Shown one piece after another: positions 54,180 to 62,937 of a stretch of DNA of 64,000 nt (position 1 is the first letter of the stretch; each line of letters starts with the position of its first letter). Below the pieces are notes generated by a model. It did not search any database. It was given only the letters and a program-made list of their open reading frames with translations, and was not told where the DNA came from. Source of the stretch: Mesorhizobium sp. BR1-1-16 (GTDB lineage Bacteria > Pseudomonadota > Alphaproteobacteria > Rhizobiales > Kaistiaceae); NCBI RefSeq assembly GCF_020165495.1, contig NZ_JAIUIE010000001.1, positions 62,001 to 126,000 of the forward strand, in the 5' to 3' direction. The position numbers and the translations under genes are program-made.

Positions 54180-54881
54180 TCACATCAGCATGCCGGTCTC
54201 GCCGGATACGTCGCGAGCCTTGAGGACGGCGATGAAGCTGGCAACTGCTACCGCGACGATCAGACAGGCGAGGCCGACGAAATAGAAGCTGGCGGCGGCG
54301 AGCATGGACCCGGCACCGAAGCAGAGTATGGCGCGGAAGAAGGCCATGAAATGCCGCCGCGCATCCTGGCTGGCCATGCTGGGACGTTTGGTGATGAGGT
54401 CCATCAGATCGATCGCGAACTGGGTCGTGGTGCCGGTCAGGATGGTCGTCGGCGGTTCGCTGGACAGATGCATCCGCTGCACCGCGTTCTGGATGGCCAT
54501 GGCGCAGACGCCGGTCAGACCCGCCAGCATGGTCATGGGGGCGTCGCCATCGGCGAACGGGCCGAATGTCACGGCGAGCAGGAAGAAGACCCCGAGCAGG
54601 ACGGCCTGGGCCGAGAACAGGACAGGCATGGAGGCGCGCTTGTTGTCGGCGAGATGATTGCCGGCAAGCCGCGTCAGGCCGACCGCGACGATGAAGACGG
54701 GGATCGCCAGCATCTTCGTGACGACGCCTGACGTGCCGAGCACCAATGAGGCGCCGAGCGTCACGAAATTGCCGGTGACATGCGAGGTGAAGAGACCCTG
54801 CAGGCCGAGAAAGCCGGCCGTGTCCACGAAGCCACCATTGAAACCGAGAAGGACAGCGAGCGGAATGGCAGGCATTCGCAT
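54180..54881 (-). CDS. DUF1275 (YoaK family) membrane protein
   Basis: A 233-aa integral membrane protein with about six hydrophobic helices. Family features are LLGFNGGFVDTAGFLGLQGLFTSHVTGNFV near the N-terminus, LTGVCAMAIQNAVQRMHL and TTILTGTTTQFAIDLMDL in the middle. The role of DUF1275 is unknown; a small-molecule transporter is often guessed. GGAGACTGATC precedes the ATG. It is divergent from the cytochrome c gene, and the shared 246-base region contains the TTGCTGCAATGCAA site. Confidence 0.9.
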   Translation of the reverse strand: MRMPAIPLAVLLGFNGGFVDTAGFLGLQGLFTSHVTGNFVTLGASLVLGTSGVVTKMLAIPVFIVAVGLTRLAGNHLADNKRASMPVLFSAQAVLLGVFFLLAVTFGPFADGDAPMTMLAGLTGVCAMAIQNAVQRMHLSSEPPTTILTGTTTQFAIDLMDLITKRPSMASQDARRHFMAFFRAILCFGAGSMLAAASFYFVGLACLIVAVAVASFIAVLKARDVSGETGMLM

Positions 54882-54991
54882 GATCAGTCTCCGCGACGGC
54901 GCAATCTCGCACCGCCATCCCTAGAGGATAGCGGCGACTGCCAGCATCGTCATCGAACGGGGATGCGACAGATCGGCGTTGCGGCACCAAT

Positions 54992-55005
54992 TTGCTGCAA
55001 TGCAA
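54992..55005. promoter_or_regulatory. Second copy of TTGCTGCAATGCAA
   Basis: An exact 14-base match to 12552-12565, here in the divergent region between DUF1275 and cytochrome c genes. The neighbouring bases are AT-rich (AATTTGCTG...AAATAAAC). It lacks the adjacent 19-bp palindrome seen at the first location. Confidence 0.5.
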
Positions 55006-55127
55006 ATAAACGACAAGACGTCGTCGCAACCGCATCGTCACTCCAAAAGAGGTTCATGCATCGGCTTCCGGTCCGCAAAGCTTAATGTTAAGAACTGTTC
55101 CAGCAAGTCAGGCATCCGGGGGAATTC

Positions 55128-56033
55128 ATGCGCCACAAGACTCTGCTCTCGACTTTTATCGCCGGCTTGGCCCTGGCCTTTCATATCGGCCCTGCCGCGG
55201 CTGCAGACGCGCTCGTTGCGCGCGGCGCCTATCTCGTCAAAGGACCGGTCGCCTGCGGCAGTTGCCACACGCCGCTCGGCCCGGATTTCAAGCCGATCAT
55301 GGACAAGACGCTCGCCGGTGGGTTCCATTTCGACGAGCCGGCCTTCAATACCTATTCGGCCAATATCACGCCGGACAAGGAAACCGGGATCGGCGGCTGG
55401 ACGGACGAGGAGATCATCCACGCCATACGAGAGGGCGCGGAGAAGGACGGCCGGATCATCTTCCCGCCGATGCCCGTGCCGACCTACAACAACATGTCGG
55501 ATGATGACGCGAAGGCGATCGTCGCCTATCTCCGCACGGTGAAGCCGGTCAAGAACGCCATTCCGCTGGCGAAATACAACATTCCGCAGCAGACCATGCC
55601 GCCCGCGAAGGGCCTGCCGGCGCCGCCGAAATCCGACAAGGTCGCCTATGGCGGCTATATCGTGAACGCGCTCGGCCACTGCTTCGAATGCCACACCACG
55701 GCCGGGCCGCATGGCGCGCCTGATTTCGCCGGCCATCTCGGCGCCGGCGGCTTCGAGATCAAGCTGGGTCCCGGCATGTCCGTGATGACCGCGAACATCA
55801 CGCCTGACAAGGATACCGGCATCGGTTCATGGACCGACGCGCAGATCGCGCGCGCGATCACGGACGGGATCGGAGCTGATGGTCACAGGCTGTCGCCGCC
55901 GATGGCCTATGCCTATTACAAGAACATGACCACCGAGGATGTCGACGCGGTCGTCGCCTACTTGCGCACCATCCCGCCGATCAGCAACAAGGTCGAGCGC
56001 ACGGCCTTCCAGCAGAAGGCGTTTCCTCGGTAA
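55128..56033 (+). CDS. Diheme cytochrome c
   Basis: A 301-aa periplasmic electron carrier. A signal peptide (FIAGLALAFHIGPAAAAD) is followed by two class I cytochrome c domains with CGSCH and CFECH heme-binding sites; distal Met ligands are plausible in PPMPVPTY and PPMAYAYY. Each domain carries the ANITPDKxTGIGxWTDxxI pattern typical of the subunits that accept electrons from alcohol, aldehyde or nicotinate dehydrogenases. No dehydrogenase is adjacent. GGGGGAATTC precedes the ATG. The next gene begins 9 bases later. Confidence 0.92.
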   Translation: MRHKTLLSTFIAGLALAFHIGPAAAADALVARGAYLVKGPVACGSCHTPLGPDFKPIMDKTLAGGFHFDEPAFNTYSANITPDKETGIGGWTDEEIIHAIREGAEKDGRIIFPPMPVPTYNNMSDDDAKAIVAYLRTVKPVKNAIPLAKYNIPQQTMPPAKGLPAPPKSDKVAYGGYIVNALGHCFECHTTAGPHGAPDFAGHLGAGGFEIKLGPGMSVMTANITPDKDTGIGSWTDAQIARAITDGIGADGHRLSPPMAYAYYKNMTTEDVDAVVAYLRTIPPISNKVERTAFQQKAFPR

Positions 56034-56042
56034 GGACCACCG

Positions 56043-56507
56043 ATGCACGAATGGCGACAGGCATTGCGGGCCGTGACGCTGGCAGCAGGCGTCATGGCTG
56101 CCTGCTCCGGCCCGGCTCTGGCTGATTCCGCGGCTGCGATTCGTGCGCGCCTTCTGCGATGGGCGGATGACTTCAATGCCGGCCGCAAGGCCGAGATCTG
56201 CGATCTCTTTTCGAAGGATCTGATCTCGGACTATCGCGGGCAAGGCGAGGCGAACTACACAACCCGCTGCCGCCTGCTTGCGCGCGCCATCGATGATCCG
56301 GCGCGCGAGTTTCGATACGTGCCGGAAATCAAGGAAGTCATCGTCGAGGGTGATCTCGCTATGGTCAGACTGGATTGGACGCTGACCGTCACACCCGGTG
56401 ATATCAAGGTGGTCGAGCCCGGAATGGATATCTTCCGCAAGGAGACCGACGGTCAGTGGCGGATCATCCGCTTCATGGCCTATGAGGAAGAAGGTCCGGC
56501 CCGTTAA
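56043..56507 (+). CDS. Exported NTF2-like (DUF4440/SnoaL-type) protein
   Basis: A 154-aa protein with a signal peptide (ALRAVTLAAGVMAACSGPALADS; a lipobox reading AAC is possible) and a cone-shaped NTF2-like domain: IRARLLRWADDFNAGRKAEICDLFSKDLISDYRG followed by VIVEGDLAMVRLDWTLTV and WRIIRFMAYEEE. These domains bind small molecules or act as enzymes. It follows the diheme cytochrome by 9 bases with AAGGACC before the ATG, so the two are co-transcribed. It overlaps the end of the convergent LysR gene by 4 bases. Role unknown. Confidence 0.82.
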   Translation: MHEWRQALRAVTLAAGVMAACSGPALADSAAAIRARLLRWADDFNAGRKAEICDLFSKDLISDYRGQGEANYTTRCRLLARAIDDPAREFRYVPEIKEVIVEGDLAMVRLDWTLTVTPGDIKVVEPGMDIFRKETDGQWRIIRFMAYEEEGPAR

Positions 56508-57415
56508 GTCTCTTCGGGCCGCCGCTCCCGGGCGCTGCGCGCATGCGCGATGAAGGCCGCGAGCCCGGCCGAGGGCAGTCGCTGACGAGGATAATAAAGG
56601 CAAAGCCCCGGAAAGGCGGGCGTCCAGTCGCCGAGCACACGCTGAAGACGGCCGGATCTGAGGTCTTCCCGCGCCGAACGCTCAGTCACATAAGCGAGCC
56701 CGGCGCCATCCCGCGCCGCTTTCAGGCTGAGGTCATGGCTGCCAAGCGTCAGCCGGCCGGGCGGATCGACGATCACGGATTCGCCCTGACGCTCGAACTC
56801 CCAGCGATGGATCGCGCCGCTTGCCATGCGCGTTCGAATGCACTCATGCCTGAGGAGATCCGCCGGGACGACCGGCGGCGGACGGCTGGCGAAATAATCC
56901 GGCGTGCTGACGACGGCGAATGCCTCGTCTTCGCCTACGGGCACAGCAACCATGTCCTGTGGTACGGCCTCGGCGAGGCGAAGGCCGGCGTCAAAGCCGG
57001 TCGCGACGATATCGACCAGCCGGCCATCGCTGGCGATATCGACGCGCATGTCGGGATAGGCGGCAAGAAAGTCGAGCACCAGCGGCAGGACGCGTTGGGA
57101 GGCGCCTTCCGATCCATTGAGGCGAAGGAGCCCGGCCGGTGTGGCACGGAAGCGGTTGACCATCTCCACCGCCTCGGAAATCTCGCGCAGCGCCGGCCTG
57201 ATGCGTTCCAGAAAGTCGGCACCTGCATCGGTGAGCCTGACGCTGCGAGTCGTTCGGTTGAAGAGGCGCACGCCGAGCCGGCGCTCGATGCTCGCGATGG
57301 CGTGGCTGAGCGACGAAGGCGGAATGCCGAGTTCGACCGCAGCCGCGCGGAAGTTGAGAGTGGCCGCCACCGTTGCGACCGCGTTGAGATCACCCAGGCT
57401 GAGATCTGCCGTCAT
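56504..57415 (-). CDS. LysR family transcriptional regulator
   Basis: A 303-aa regulator. The winged helix-turn-helix reads LGDLNAVATVAATLNFRAAAVELGIPPSSLSHAIASIERRLGVRLFNRTTRSVRLTDAG, followed by the substrate-binding domain (GLLRLNGSEGASQRVLPLVLDFLAAYPDMRVDI). It is divergent from the SDR gene, the usual LysR-target arrangement; an inverted repeat GTTCAATC...GATTGAAC overlaps its own start. Its inducer is unknown. Confidence 0.93.
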   Translation of the reverse strand: MTADLSLGDLNAVATVAATLNFRAAAVELGIPPSSLSHAIASIERRLGVRLFNRTTRSVRLTDAGADFLERIRPALREISEAVEMVNRFRATPAGLLRLNGSEGASQRVLPLVLDFLAAYPDMRVDIASDGRLVDIVATGFDAGLRLAEAVPQDMVAVPVGEDEAFAVVSTPDYFASRPPPVVPADLLRHECIRTRMASGAIHRWEFERQGESVIVDPPGRLTLGSHDLSLKAARDGAGLAYVTERSAREDLRSGRLQRVLGDWTPAFPGLCLYYPRQRLPSAGLAAFIAHARSARERRPEET

Positions 57416-57416
57416 T

Positions 57417-57452
57417 GTTCAATCCGCTGCATCCTGCCATGCAAGATTGAAC
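57417..57452. promoter_or_regulatory. Inverted repeat in the LysR-SDR divergent promoter region
   Basis: GTTCAATC (57417-57424) and GATTGAAC (57445-57452) are exact inverted copies 20 bases apart, immediately upstream of the LysR start codon. This is a candidate LysR tetramer site for autorepression and activation of the SDR gene. Confidence 0.5.
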
Positions 57453-57510
57453 GGATTATAACATCAATCGTCGTGGCTGATATTCCAGGCTCCAGACCAA
57501 GGAGCCTTCT

Positions 57511-58350
57511 ATGCCCAAGACTGTCCTCATCACCGGCTGCTCGAGCGGCTTCGGCGAAGCCGCAGCGCATCATTTTGCCGATCGCGGCTGGAATGTCGTC
57601 GCCACGATGCGGAGACCCGAGACAGGAGGCGCGCTCGCCGCGCGCGACGGCGTCCTCGTCACGCGCCTCGACGTTGAAGACCCGTCCAGCATCGAGATCG
57701 CTATCGCCGAGGCGATCGAGCGGTTCGGGCGCATCGATGTTCTGGTCAACAATGCCGGCTTTGGCCTCTTCGGCGTTTTCGAGCAGACACCTCCCGCCAG
57801 GATCGCGCAGCAATTCGCGGTGAATCTCTTTGGCGTGATGGACGTCACGCGTGCGATTCTCCCGCATTTTCGCGCTCATCGATCGGGTGTCATCGTCAAT
57901 GTCAGCTCGGGCGCCGGCGTCTTCGCGCTGCCGATGATCTCGCTTTACTCGGCTTCGAAATTCGCGCTCGAAGGCTTCTCGGAATCGCTGTCATACGAGC
58001 TCGCCTCCGTCGGCATCACCGTGAAGGTCGTGGAGCCTGGCGGCGTCACCAGCACCAAATTCGGCGAGCGGAGCGCCGTCGAGGCCGGGAGTGCCGAGCG
58101 GATCGCGGATTATGACCCCTTCATCGCCGGCGCGGAGGCAGTGTTCGCAGGTCTGCGCGCGGGGCGGGCCAATGCTACCAGTGCCGAAGTCGCGGAAGTG
58201 ATCTTTGCAGCCGCGACCGACGGAACCGATCGGCTGCGCTATGTCGCGACCAAGGACATTGAACCGCTGGTGCGCGCCCGTCGCGAAACCTCGGAGGACG
58301 CCTATATGGCGTTCATGCGCGCGCGCGTCGCGCCGAAACTGCCGGCTTGA
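57511..58350 (+). CDS. Short-chain dehydrogenase/reductase
   Basis: A 279-aa classical SDR. The NAD(P) motif is ITGCSSGFGEAAAHHFADRG, the structural NNAG is VLVNNAGFG, the catalytic Ser lies in IVNVSSGAGVF and the Tyr/Lys pair is YSASKFALEG. An Arg following TMRRPETGG suggests NADPH preference. The C-terminus is variable, so the substrate is unknown. It is probably controlled by the divergent LysR regulator. Convergent with the SCO gene. Confidence 0.93.
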   Translation: MPKTVLITGCSSGFGEAAAHHFADRGWNVVATMRRPETGGALAARDGVLVTRLDVEDPSSIEIAIAEAIERFGRIDVLVNNAGFGLFGVFEQTPPARIAQQFAVNLFGVMDVTRAILPHFRAHRSGVIVNVSSGAGVFALPMISLYSASKFALEGFSESLSYELASVGITVKVVEPGGVTSTKFGERSAVEAGSAERIADYDPFIAGAEAVFAGLRAGRANATSAEVAEVIFAAATDGTDRLRYVATKDIEPLVRARRETSEDAYMAFMRARVAPKLPA

Positions 58351-58377
58351 CCGCAGGAAGCGTTACGACGCGCTCGT

Positions 58378-58992
58378 TCAGCCCGCCATCAACCGCTTCA
58401 GCTTGGCCATCACCGTTGTCTCGTCTTCCTGGTAGTCGACGGTGCCAACCATGTCGCCGTCGGCATTGAGCATGTAAACGGCGGCGGTGTGGTCCATGGC
58501 GTAGTCGTCGCCGTCGCCGACCTTCTTCGAATAGACGCGGAAGGCCTTGAGCATCGGATCGAGCTTGTCGCGCGGGCCGGTCAGCCCGGTGATGCGCGGG
58601 TCGAAGGCCTGGAGATAGTTGCCGAGCTGCTCCACGGTATCGCGCTCGGGATCGACGGTGACGAAGAACACCTTCAGCCGATCGCCGTCGGGACCGAGCG
58701 CCTTCAGCCAGTTGGAGGCCTGCAACAGGGTGGTCGGGCAGACATCGGGGCAGAAGGTGTAGCCAAAGAACATCAGCGAAGGATGGCCCTTGAGGGCCGC
58801 CTCGGTGACCGGCTCTCCCTTCTGGTCGATGAGACTGAACGGGCCGCCGATGCTGCTCGCCATCAGCCGGCCGCCGGTCTCGGCGCGCCAGGCATAGGCT
58901 GCGACACCGAGGATTGCCACGGCGACGACGAGCCAGAGGGCGATCCTGAAACGATGGATCGGGCGGCGGACAGCTTTGCGGGGGGCTCTCAT
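58378..58992 (-). CDS. SCO1/SenC family copper-binding protein
   Basis: A 204-aa protein anchored by one N-terminal transmembrane helix (IALWLVVAVAILGVAAYAW), with a thioredoxin-like periplasmic domain. The copper site is present: the CPDVC pair in FFGYTFCPDVCPTTLL and the distant His in DYAMDHTAAVYML. SCO proteins deliver copper to the CuA centre of cytochrome oxidase or act in thiol redox. No oxidase gene is nearby. Downstream on the minus strand is the convergent SDR gene. Confidence 0.93.
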   Translation of the reverse strand: MRAPRKAVRRPIHRFRIALWLVVAVAILGVAAYAWRAETGGRLMASSIGGPFSLIDQKGEPVTEAALKGHPSLMFFGYTFCPDVCPTTLLQASNWLKALGPDGDRLKVFFVTVDPERDTVEQLGNYLQAFDPRITGLTGPRDKLDPMLKAFRVYSKKVGDGDDYAMDHTAAVYMLNADGDMVGTVDYQEDETTVMAKLKRLMAG

Positions 58993-59060
58993 GCCGAAGA
59001 GATAGCGGCTCGGCCACGCTCGCGCAAAATCACGTTATGCCGAGCGGCCACGCCGGTTGA

Positions 59061-60983
59061 TCAGGCGCTGCGGATCACAGCCGCTTCGCTGTCGCGGCCG
59101 AGCGCCTCGAACACCGTCGCGACGATGCCGCGCGAATCGAGCCCGGCGCGCGAAATCATCGATTCCGGCTTGTCCTGCTCGACGAAGAGGTCCGGCATCA
59201 CCAGCGAACGGATCTTGAGGCCGCGATCGAAGGCACCAGCTCCGGCCAGGAACGACAGCACCTGCGCGCTGAATCCACCGCCGGCCCCTTCCTCAATCGT
59301 GATCACGACTTCGTGATTGCGGACGAGGTCCAGCACCAGCGCGGTATCGAGCGGCTTGGCGAAGCGGGCATCGGCCACTGTGGTCGGCAGGCCGTAGGCG
59401 TCGAGCTCCTCGGCGGCCTTCAGCGCGTCGGCGAGCCGTGTGCCGAAGGAGAGGATGGCGACCTTGGAGCCTTCCTTGACGATCCGGCCGCGGCCGATCG
59501 GGAGCACCTCGCCGCGCGCCGGCAATTCAATGCCGACACCCTCGCCGCGTGGATAGCGGAAGGACGAGGGCGCATCGTCGATGGCGACCGCGGTCGCGAT
59601 CATGTGGACGAGTTCGGCTTCGTCGGACGGCGCCATCACCACCATGCCGGGCAGGGCGGTCAGAAAGCCGGTGTCGAACGACCCGGCATGCGTCGGCCCG
59701 TCGGCGCCGACAAAGCCGGCGCGGTCGATCGCGAAGCGCACGGGCAGCTTCTGGATCGCAACGTCATGCACGATCTGGTCGTAGCCGCGCTGCAGGAAGG
59801 TCGAATAGATGGCGCAGAACGGCTTGAACCCTTCCGAGGCGAGGCCGGCCGCGAAGGTGACGGCATGTTGCTCGGCGATGCCGACATCGAAGGTGCGCGT
59901 GGGGAACGCCTGGCCGAACAGGTCCAGCCCGGTGCCGGAGGGCATCGCGGCGGTGATCGCCACCACTTTCTCGTCGCGCTCGGCCTCCTTGATCAGGCTC
60001 TCGGCGAAAACGCGGGTATAGCTCGGCGCATTCGGCGTCGCCTTGGCCTGCTTGCCAGTGATGACGTCGAAGCGGTTGACGCCGTGATACTTGTCGGCCG
60101 CCGCTTCGGCGGGGGCATAGCCCTTGCCCTTCTGCGTCACGACATGCAGCAGGATCGGTCCGTCCGGCGCATCGCGCAGATTGCGCAGCACGGGCAGAAG
60201 ATGGTCGAGATTATGCCCGTCGATCGGCCCGACATAATAGAAGCCGAGTTCCTCGAACAGCGTGCCACCGGTCCAGAAACCGCGCGCATATTCCTCGGTG
60301 CGCTTCGCCTTGTCATGGAAGAAGCGGGGCAGGTGGCTCGCGAGCTGCTTCGCCACTTCGCGGATCGAGCGATAGGCCCGGCCGGAGACGAGGCGCGCGA
60401 GATAAGCCGACATCGCACCGACCGGCGGGGCGATCGACATGTCGTTGTCGTTGAGAATGACGATGAGCCGCGAGCGCAGCGCGCCGGCATTGTTCATCGC
60501 CTCATAGGCCATGCCCGCCGACATCGCGCCGTCGCCGATCACGCAGACGACGGCGTTGTCGCTGCCGGAAAGATCGCGGGCGACGGCCATGCCGAGCCCG
60601 GCGGAAATCGACGTTGACGAATGCGCGGCACCAAAGGGATCGAACGGGCTTTCGGCGCGGCGCGTGAAGCCGGAAAGGCCACCCGGCTGGCGCAGCGTAC
60701 GGATGCGCTTCCGCCGGCCCGTCAGTATCTTGTGCGGATAGGCTTGGTGTCCGACGTCCCAGATGATGCGGTCGCGCGGCGTATCGAACACATAGTGAAG
60801 CGCAACCGTGAGCTCGACGACACCAAGTCCGGCGCCGAGATGGCCACCTGTGACCGAGACGGCATTGATCGTCTCCGCACGCAGTTCTTCGGCGAGCTGG
60901 GAGAGCGCGCTTTCCGGAAGCTGCCGCAGGTCCTGTGGATTGACGACGCTGTCGAGGAGGGGCGTATCGAGCTTGCCGGTCAT
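59061..60983 (-). CDS. dxs: 1-deoxy-D-xylulose-5-phosphate synthase
   Basis: A thiamine-diphosphate enzyme that opens the MEP isoprenoid pathway, from pyruvate and glyceraldehyde 3-phosphate to DXP. The 640-aa protein is full length: [37 protein letters not shown], the ThDP motif [18 protein letters not shown] with NDNDMSI, the glyoxylate-pocket [13 protein letters not shown] and [17 protein letters not shown]. Rhizobiales usually have xseB before and tlyA after dxs; neither is adjacent here. Confidence 0.96.
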   Translation of the reverse strand: MTGKLDTPLLDSVVNPQDLRQLPESALSQLAEELRAETINAVSVTGGHLGAGLGVVELTVALHYVFDTPRDRIIWDVGHQAYPHKILTGRRKRIRTLRQPGGLSGFTRRAESPFDPFGAAHSSTSISAGLGMAVARDLSGSDNAVVCVIGDGAMSAGMAYEAMNNAGALRSRLIVILNDNDMSIAPPVGAMSAYLARLVSGRAYRSIREVAKQLASHLPRFFHDKAKRTEEYARGFWTGGTLFEELGFYYVGPIDGHNLDHLLPVLRNLRDAPDGPILLHVVTQKGKGYAPAEAAADKYHGVNRFDVITGKQAKATPNAPSYTRVFAESLIKEAERDEKVVAITAAMPSGTGLDLFGQAFPTRTFDVGIAEQHAVTFAAGLASEGFKPFCAIYSTFLQRGYDQIVHDVAIQKLPVRFAIDRAGFVGADGPTHAGSFDTGFLTALPGMVVMAPSDEAELVHMIATAVAIDDAPSSFRYPRGEGVGIELPARGEVLPIGRGRIVKEGSKVAILSFGTRLADALKAAEELDAYGLPTTVADARFAKPLDTALVLDLVRNHEVVITIEEGAGGGFSAQVLSFLAGAGAFDRGLKIRSLVMPDLFVEQDKPESMISRAGLDSRGIVATVFEALGRDSEAAVIRSA

Positions 60984-61328
60984 TTCAAATTGGGCTTGTT
61001 GCTTTCGACAGGGTTACACGAGCCGCAGGCAGGAGGCAACGCAGCCACGGCTTTCCGGCACGCGCAATGTCTCTGTGATCACTTGGAAAAGTGGACGCCA
61101 CCCCGGGCCCGCAGGGCGGAAAGCCGGGCCAACGGGTGGGGAAGCATCGCGATACTCGGTTTCCAGCTTGACCTCGGCAGCAGCGTGGATCGATGATCGC
61201 CGCGGGCTGCAGCGCGGCTGCAGATTTCGCCATTTTTACCAGACCAGCTCGTGCACTCTCGGCGCCCTCCGGCGCTGCCGACTGGCGCGACACAAGAGTG
61301 GGCTCGCCGCAGGCCCAGGGGGTCCTTG
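60984..61328. other. 345-base divergent region between dxs and the hydrolase gene
   Basis: No ORF of believable composition; in particular I see no XseB. It contains GC-rich inverted repeats such as CCGCGGGCTGCAGCGCGGCTGCAG near 61200 and the start-site leaders of both genes. AGGGGG lies just before the hydrolase ATG. No riboswitch was recognised. Confidence 0.4.
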
Positions 61329-62546
61329 ATGTTCCGTCCTTCCCGCCGTGTCGCAGTCCTGGCGGCTCTGGTCGCGCTGTTTGCGGCTCCGTCGATCAAG
61401 GCGCATGCCGAGGACGCCGTCCCGGTCTCGGCCGGCGTGACCTATGAGCCGATCGGTCATTGGGACGCAGCGAAGCTGAACGAAATTCTCACGATCGATG
61501 CGCCGAAGGTGTTCGGTGTTTCGGTCACCTACACGCCGGCGGTCAACGGCGTGCTGCTCTACCGCGTCACCTATCATTCGGTCGTTCCCGAGCGCGGCAA
61601 CAAGCCGATCGTCGCGACCGGCCTGCTCGCCATTCCCGATACCGAGACCAAGAGCGTCCCGCTCGTCTCCTACCAGCATGGCACGGTCTACGGAAAAGAA
61701 GACGTCCCCTCCTATCCGGACAATTCGTCGGAGACCCAGCTGATGCTGGCCCAGTTCGCCGGACAGGGTTATGCGCTCATTGGCGCCGATTATTTCGGGA
61801 TGGGTGCCTCGAAGGAGCCGGAAGGCTACGGCGTCAAGGGCAGCCACCAGCAGGCTACCTTCGACATGCTGATGGCGTCGCGCGCCGTCCTGGGCAGCAT
61901 GGGCATCTCGACGTCGAAGCTCTTTCTCGGCGGCTGGTCGCAGGGCGGCTATGTGACGATGGCGTTCCTCGAGAAGCTTGAGAAATCCGGCGTCGAAGTC
62001 ACGGCTGCGTCGACGGCCAGCGGTCCGGCCGATCTTTATTCGTTCCTGAGCGGCTTCCTCGATTTTCCCCGCGAGAACGACGCCTCCTGGATTTCAATCC
62101 TCTATGTGCTGTCGAGCTTCTCATTCGAGCATTATTATGGGATGCCCGGCCTCGCGCGTTCGTTCATCAGCGAGGACTATTACGAAGCGGCGCGCAAGAT
62201 CTACGAGCGCGAATCGAGCGATATCAGCGCGCTGCCAACCGATCTCAAGAAGCTCATCCGGCCGGAATATTTCAATCCGAGCTTCTTTGCGGAAAGTGCA
62301 TATGGCCGCATTGCTGCCGCCTCGGACGCCTTTCGCTGGATCATCAAGACGCCGGTGCGGAGCTATTATGGCGAGTCCGACGAGGTGGTCTCGGTCGGCC
62401 TCGCCAAGCTCGCCATGAATTACCAGCAGGGTATCGGCGGCGGCAACATCGCCGTCGAGGCGATATCGACAGGCAAGACGGATCATCGGGGAACGTTTGC
62501 CACGGCTGTCGCGCAGTGGAAGATCTGGTTCGACAGTTTGAAGTGA
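61329..62546 (+). CDS. Exported alpha/beta hydrolase (lipase-like)
   Basis: A 405-aa secreted hydrolase. After a signal peptide (VAVLAALVALFAAPSIKAHA), the alpha/beta-hydrolase fold shows VSYQHGTVYGKED (oxyanion region), YALIGADYFGMGASKEP, the nucleophile elbow LFLGGWSQGGYVTMAFL (Ser in GWSQGG), a possible acid Asp in YYGESDEVV and a late His in KTDHRGTF. The layout resembles secretory lipases and other prolyl-oligopeptidase-like esterases. The substrate is unknown. It stands alone on the plus strand, divergent from dxs. Confidence 0.88.
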   Translation: MFRPSRRVAVLAALVALFAAPSIKAHAEDAVPVSAGVTYEPIGHWDAAKLNEILTIDAPKVFGVSVTYTPAVNGVLLYRVTYHSVVPERGNKPIVATGLLAIPDTETKSVPLVSYQHGTVYGKEDVPSYPDNSSETQLMLAQFAGQGYALIGADYFGMGASKEPEGYGVKGSHQQATFDMLMASRAVLGSMGISTSKLFLGGWSQGGYVTMAFLEKLEKSGVEVTAASTASGPADLYSFLSGFLDFPRENDASWISILYVLSSFSFEHYYGMPGLARSFISEDYYEAARKIYERESSDISALPTDLKKLIRPEYFNPSFFAESAYGRIAAASDAFRWIIKTPVRSYYGESDEVVSVGLAKLAMNYQQGIGGGNIAVEAISTGKTDHRGTFATAVAQWKIWFDSLK

Positions 62547-62619
62547 CTTGGCCTTTCGTCGGCTCCCGGTGAGGCTGTGCCGGCCTTTCTGAAACTCTCA
62601 ACATCTCAGGACCCCGTCC

Positions 62620-62910
62620 ATGATCCGTCACACGGTCGCTTTCCGTCTCCACCACGCAAAGGGTTCGCCTGCCGAGGCCGCCTTTCTCGCCGACGCACGT
62701 GTGCTTGAGCATATTCCCGGCGTCACCGCCTTCGAGCAGCTTCGGCAGGTGAGTCCCAAGAACGGGTTCGATTTCGGTTTCTCGATGGAATTCGCCGATC
62801 AGGCTGCCTATGACGGCTACAACACCCATCCCGACCACGTCGCGTTCGTGCGCGACCGCTGGATCCCGGAGGTGGCCGAGTTCCTCGAACTCGACTATGC
62901 GCCGCTGTGA
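62620..62910 (+). CDS. Dabb family (stress-responsive A/B barrel) protein
   Basis: A 96-aa dimeric alpha+beta barrel protein: MIRHTVAFRLHHAKGSPAEAAFLADARVLEHIPGVTAFEQLRQVSPKNGFDFGFSMEFADQAAYDGYNTHPDHVAFVRDRWIPEV matches the Dabb domain from end to end. The HPDHVAFV segment is the conserved core. Members bind or convert small aromatic or hydroxylated compounds; the function here is unknown. It follows the hydrolase by 73 bases. Confidence 0.9.
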   Translation: MIRHTVAFRLHHAKGSPAEAAFLADARVLEHIPGVTAFEQLRQVSPKNGFDFGFSMEFADQAAYDGYNTHPDHVAFVRDRWIPEVAEFLELDYAPL

Positions 62911-62937
62911 GCGGCAGCGCTCACGCGCCGGAGATGT

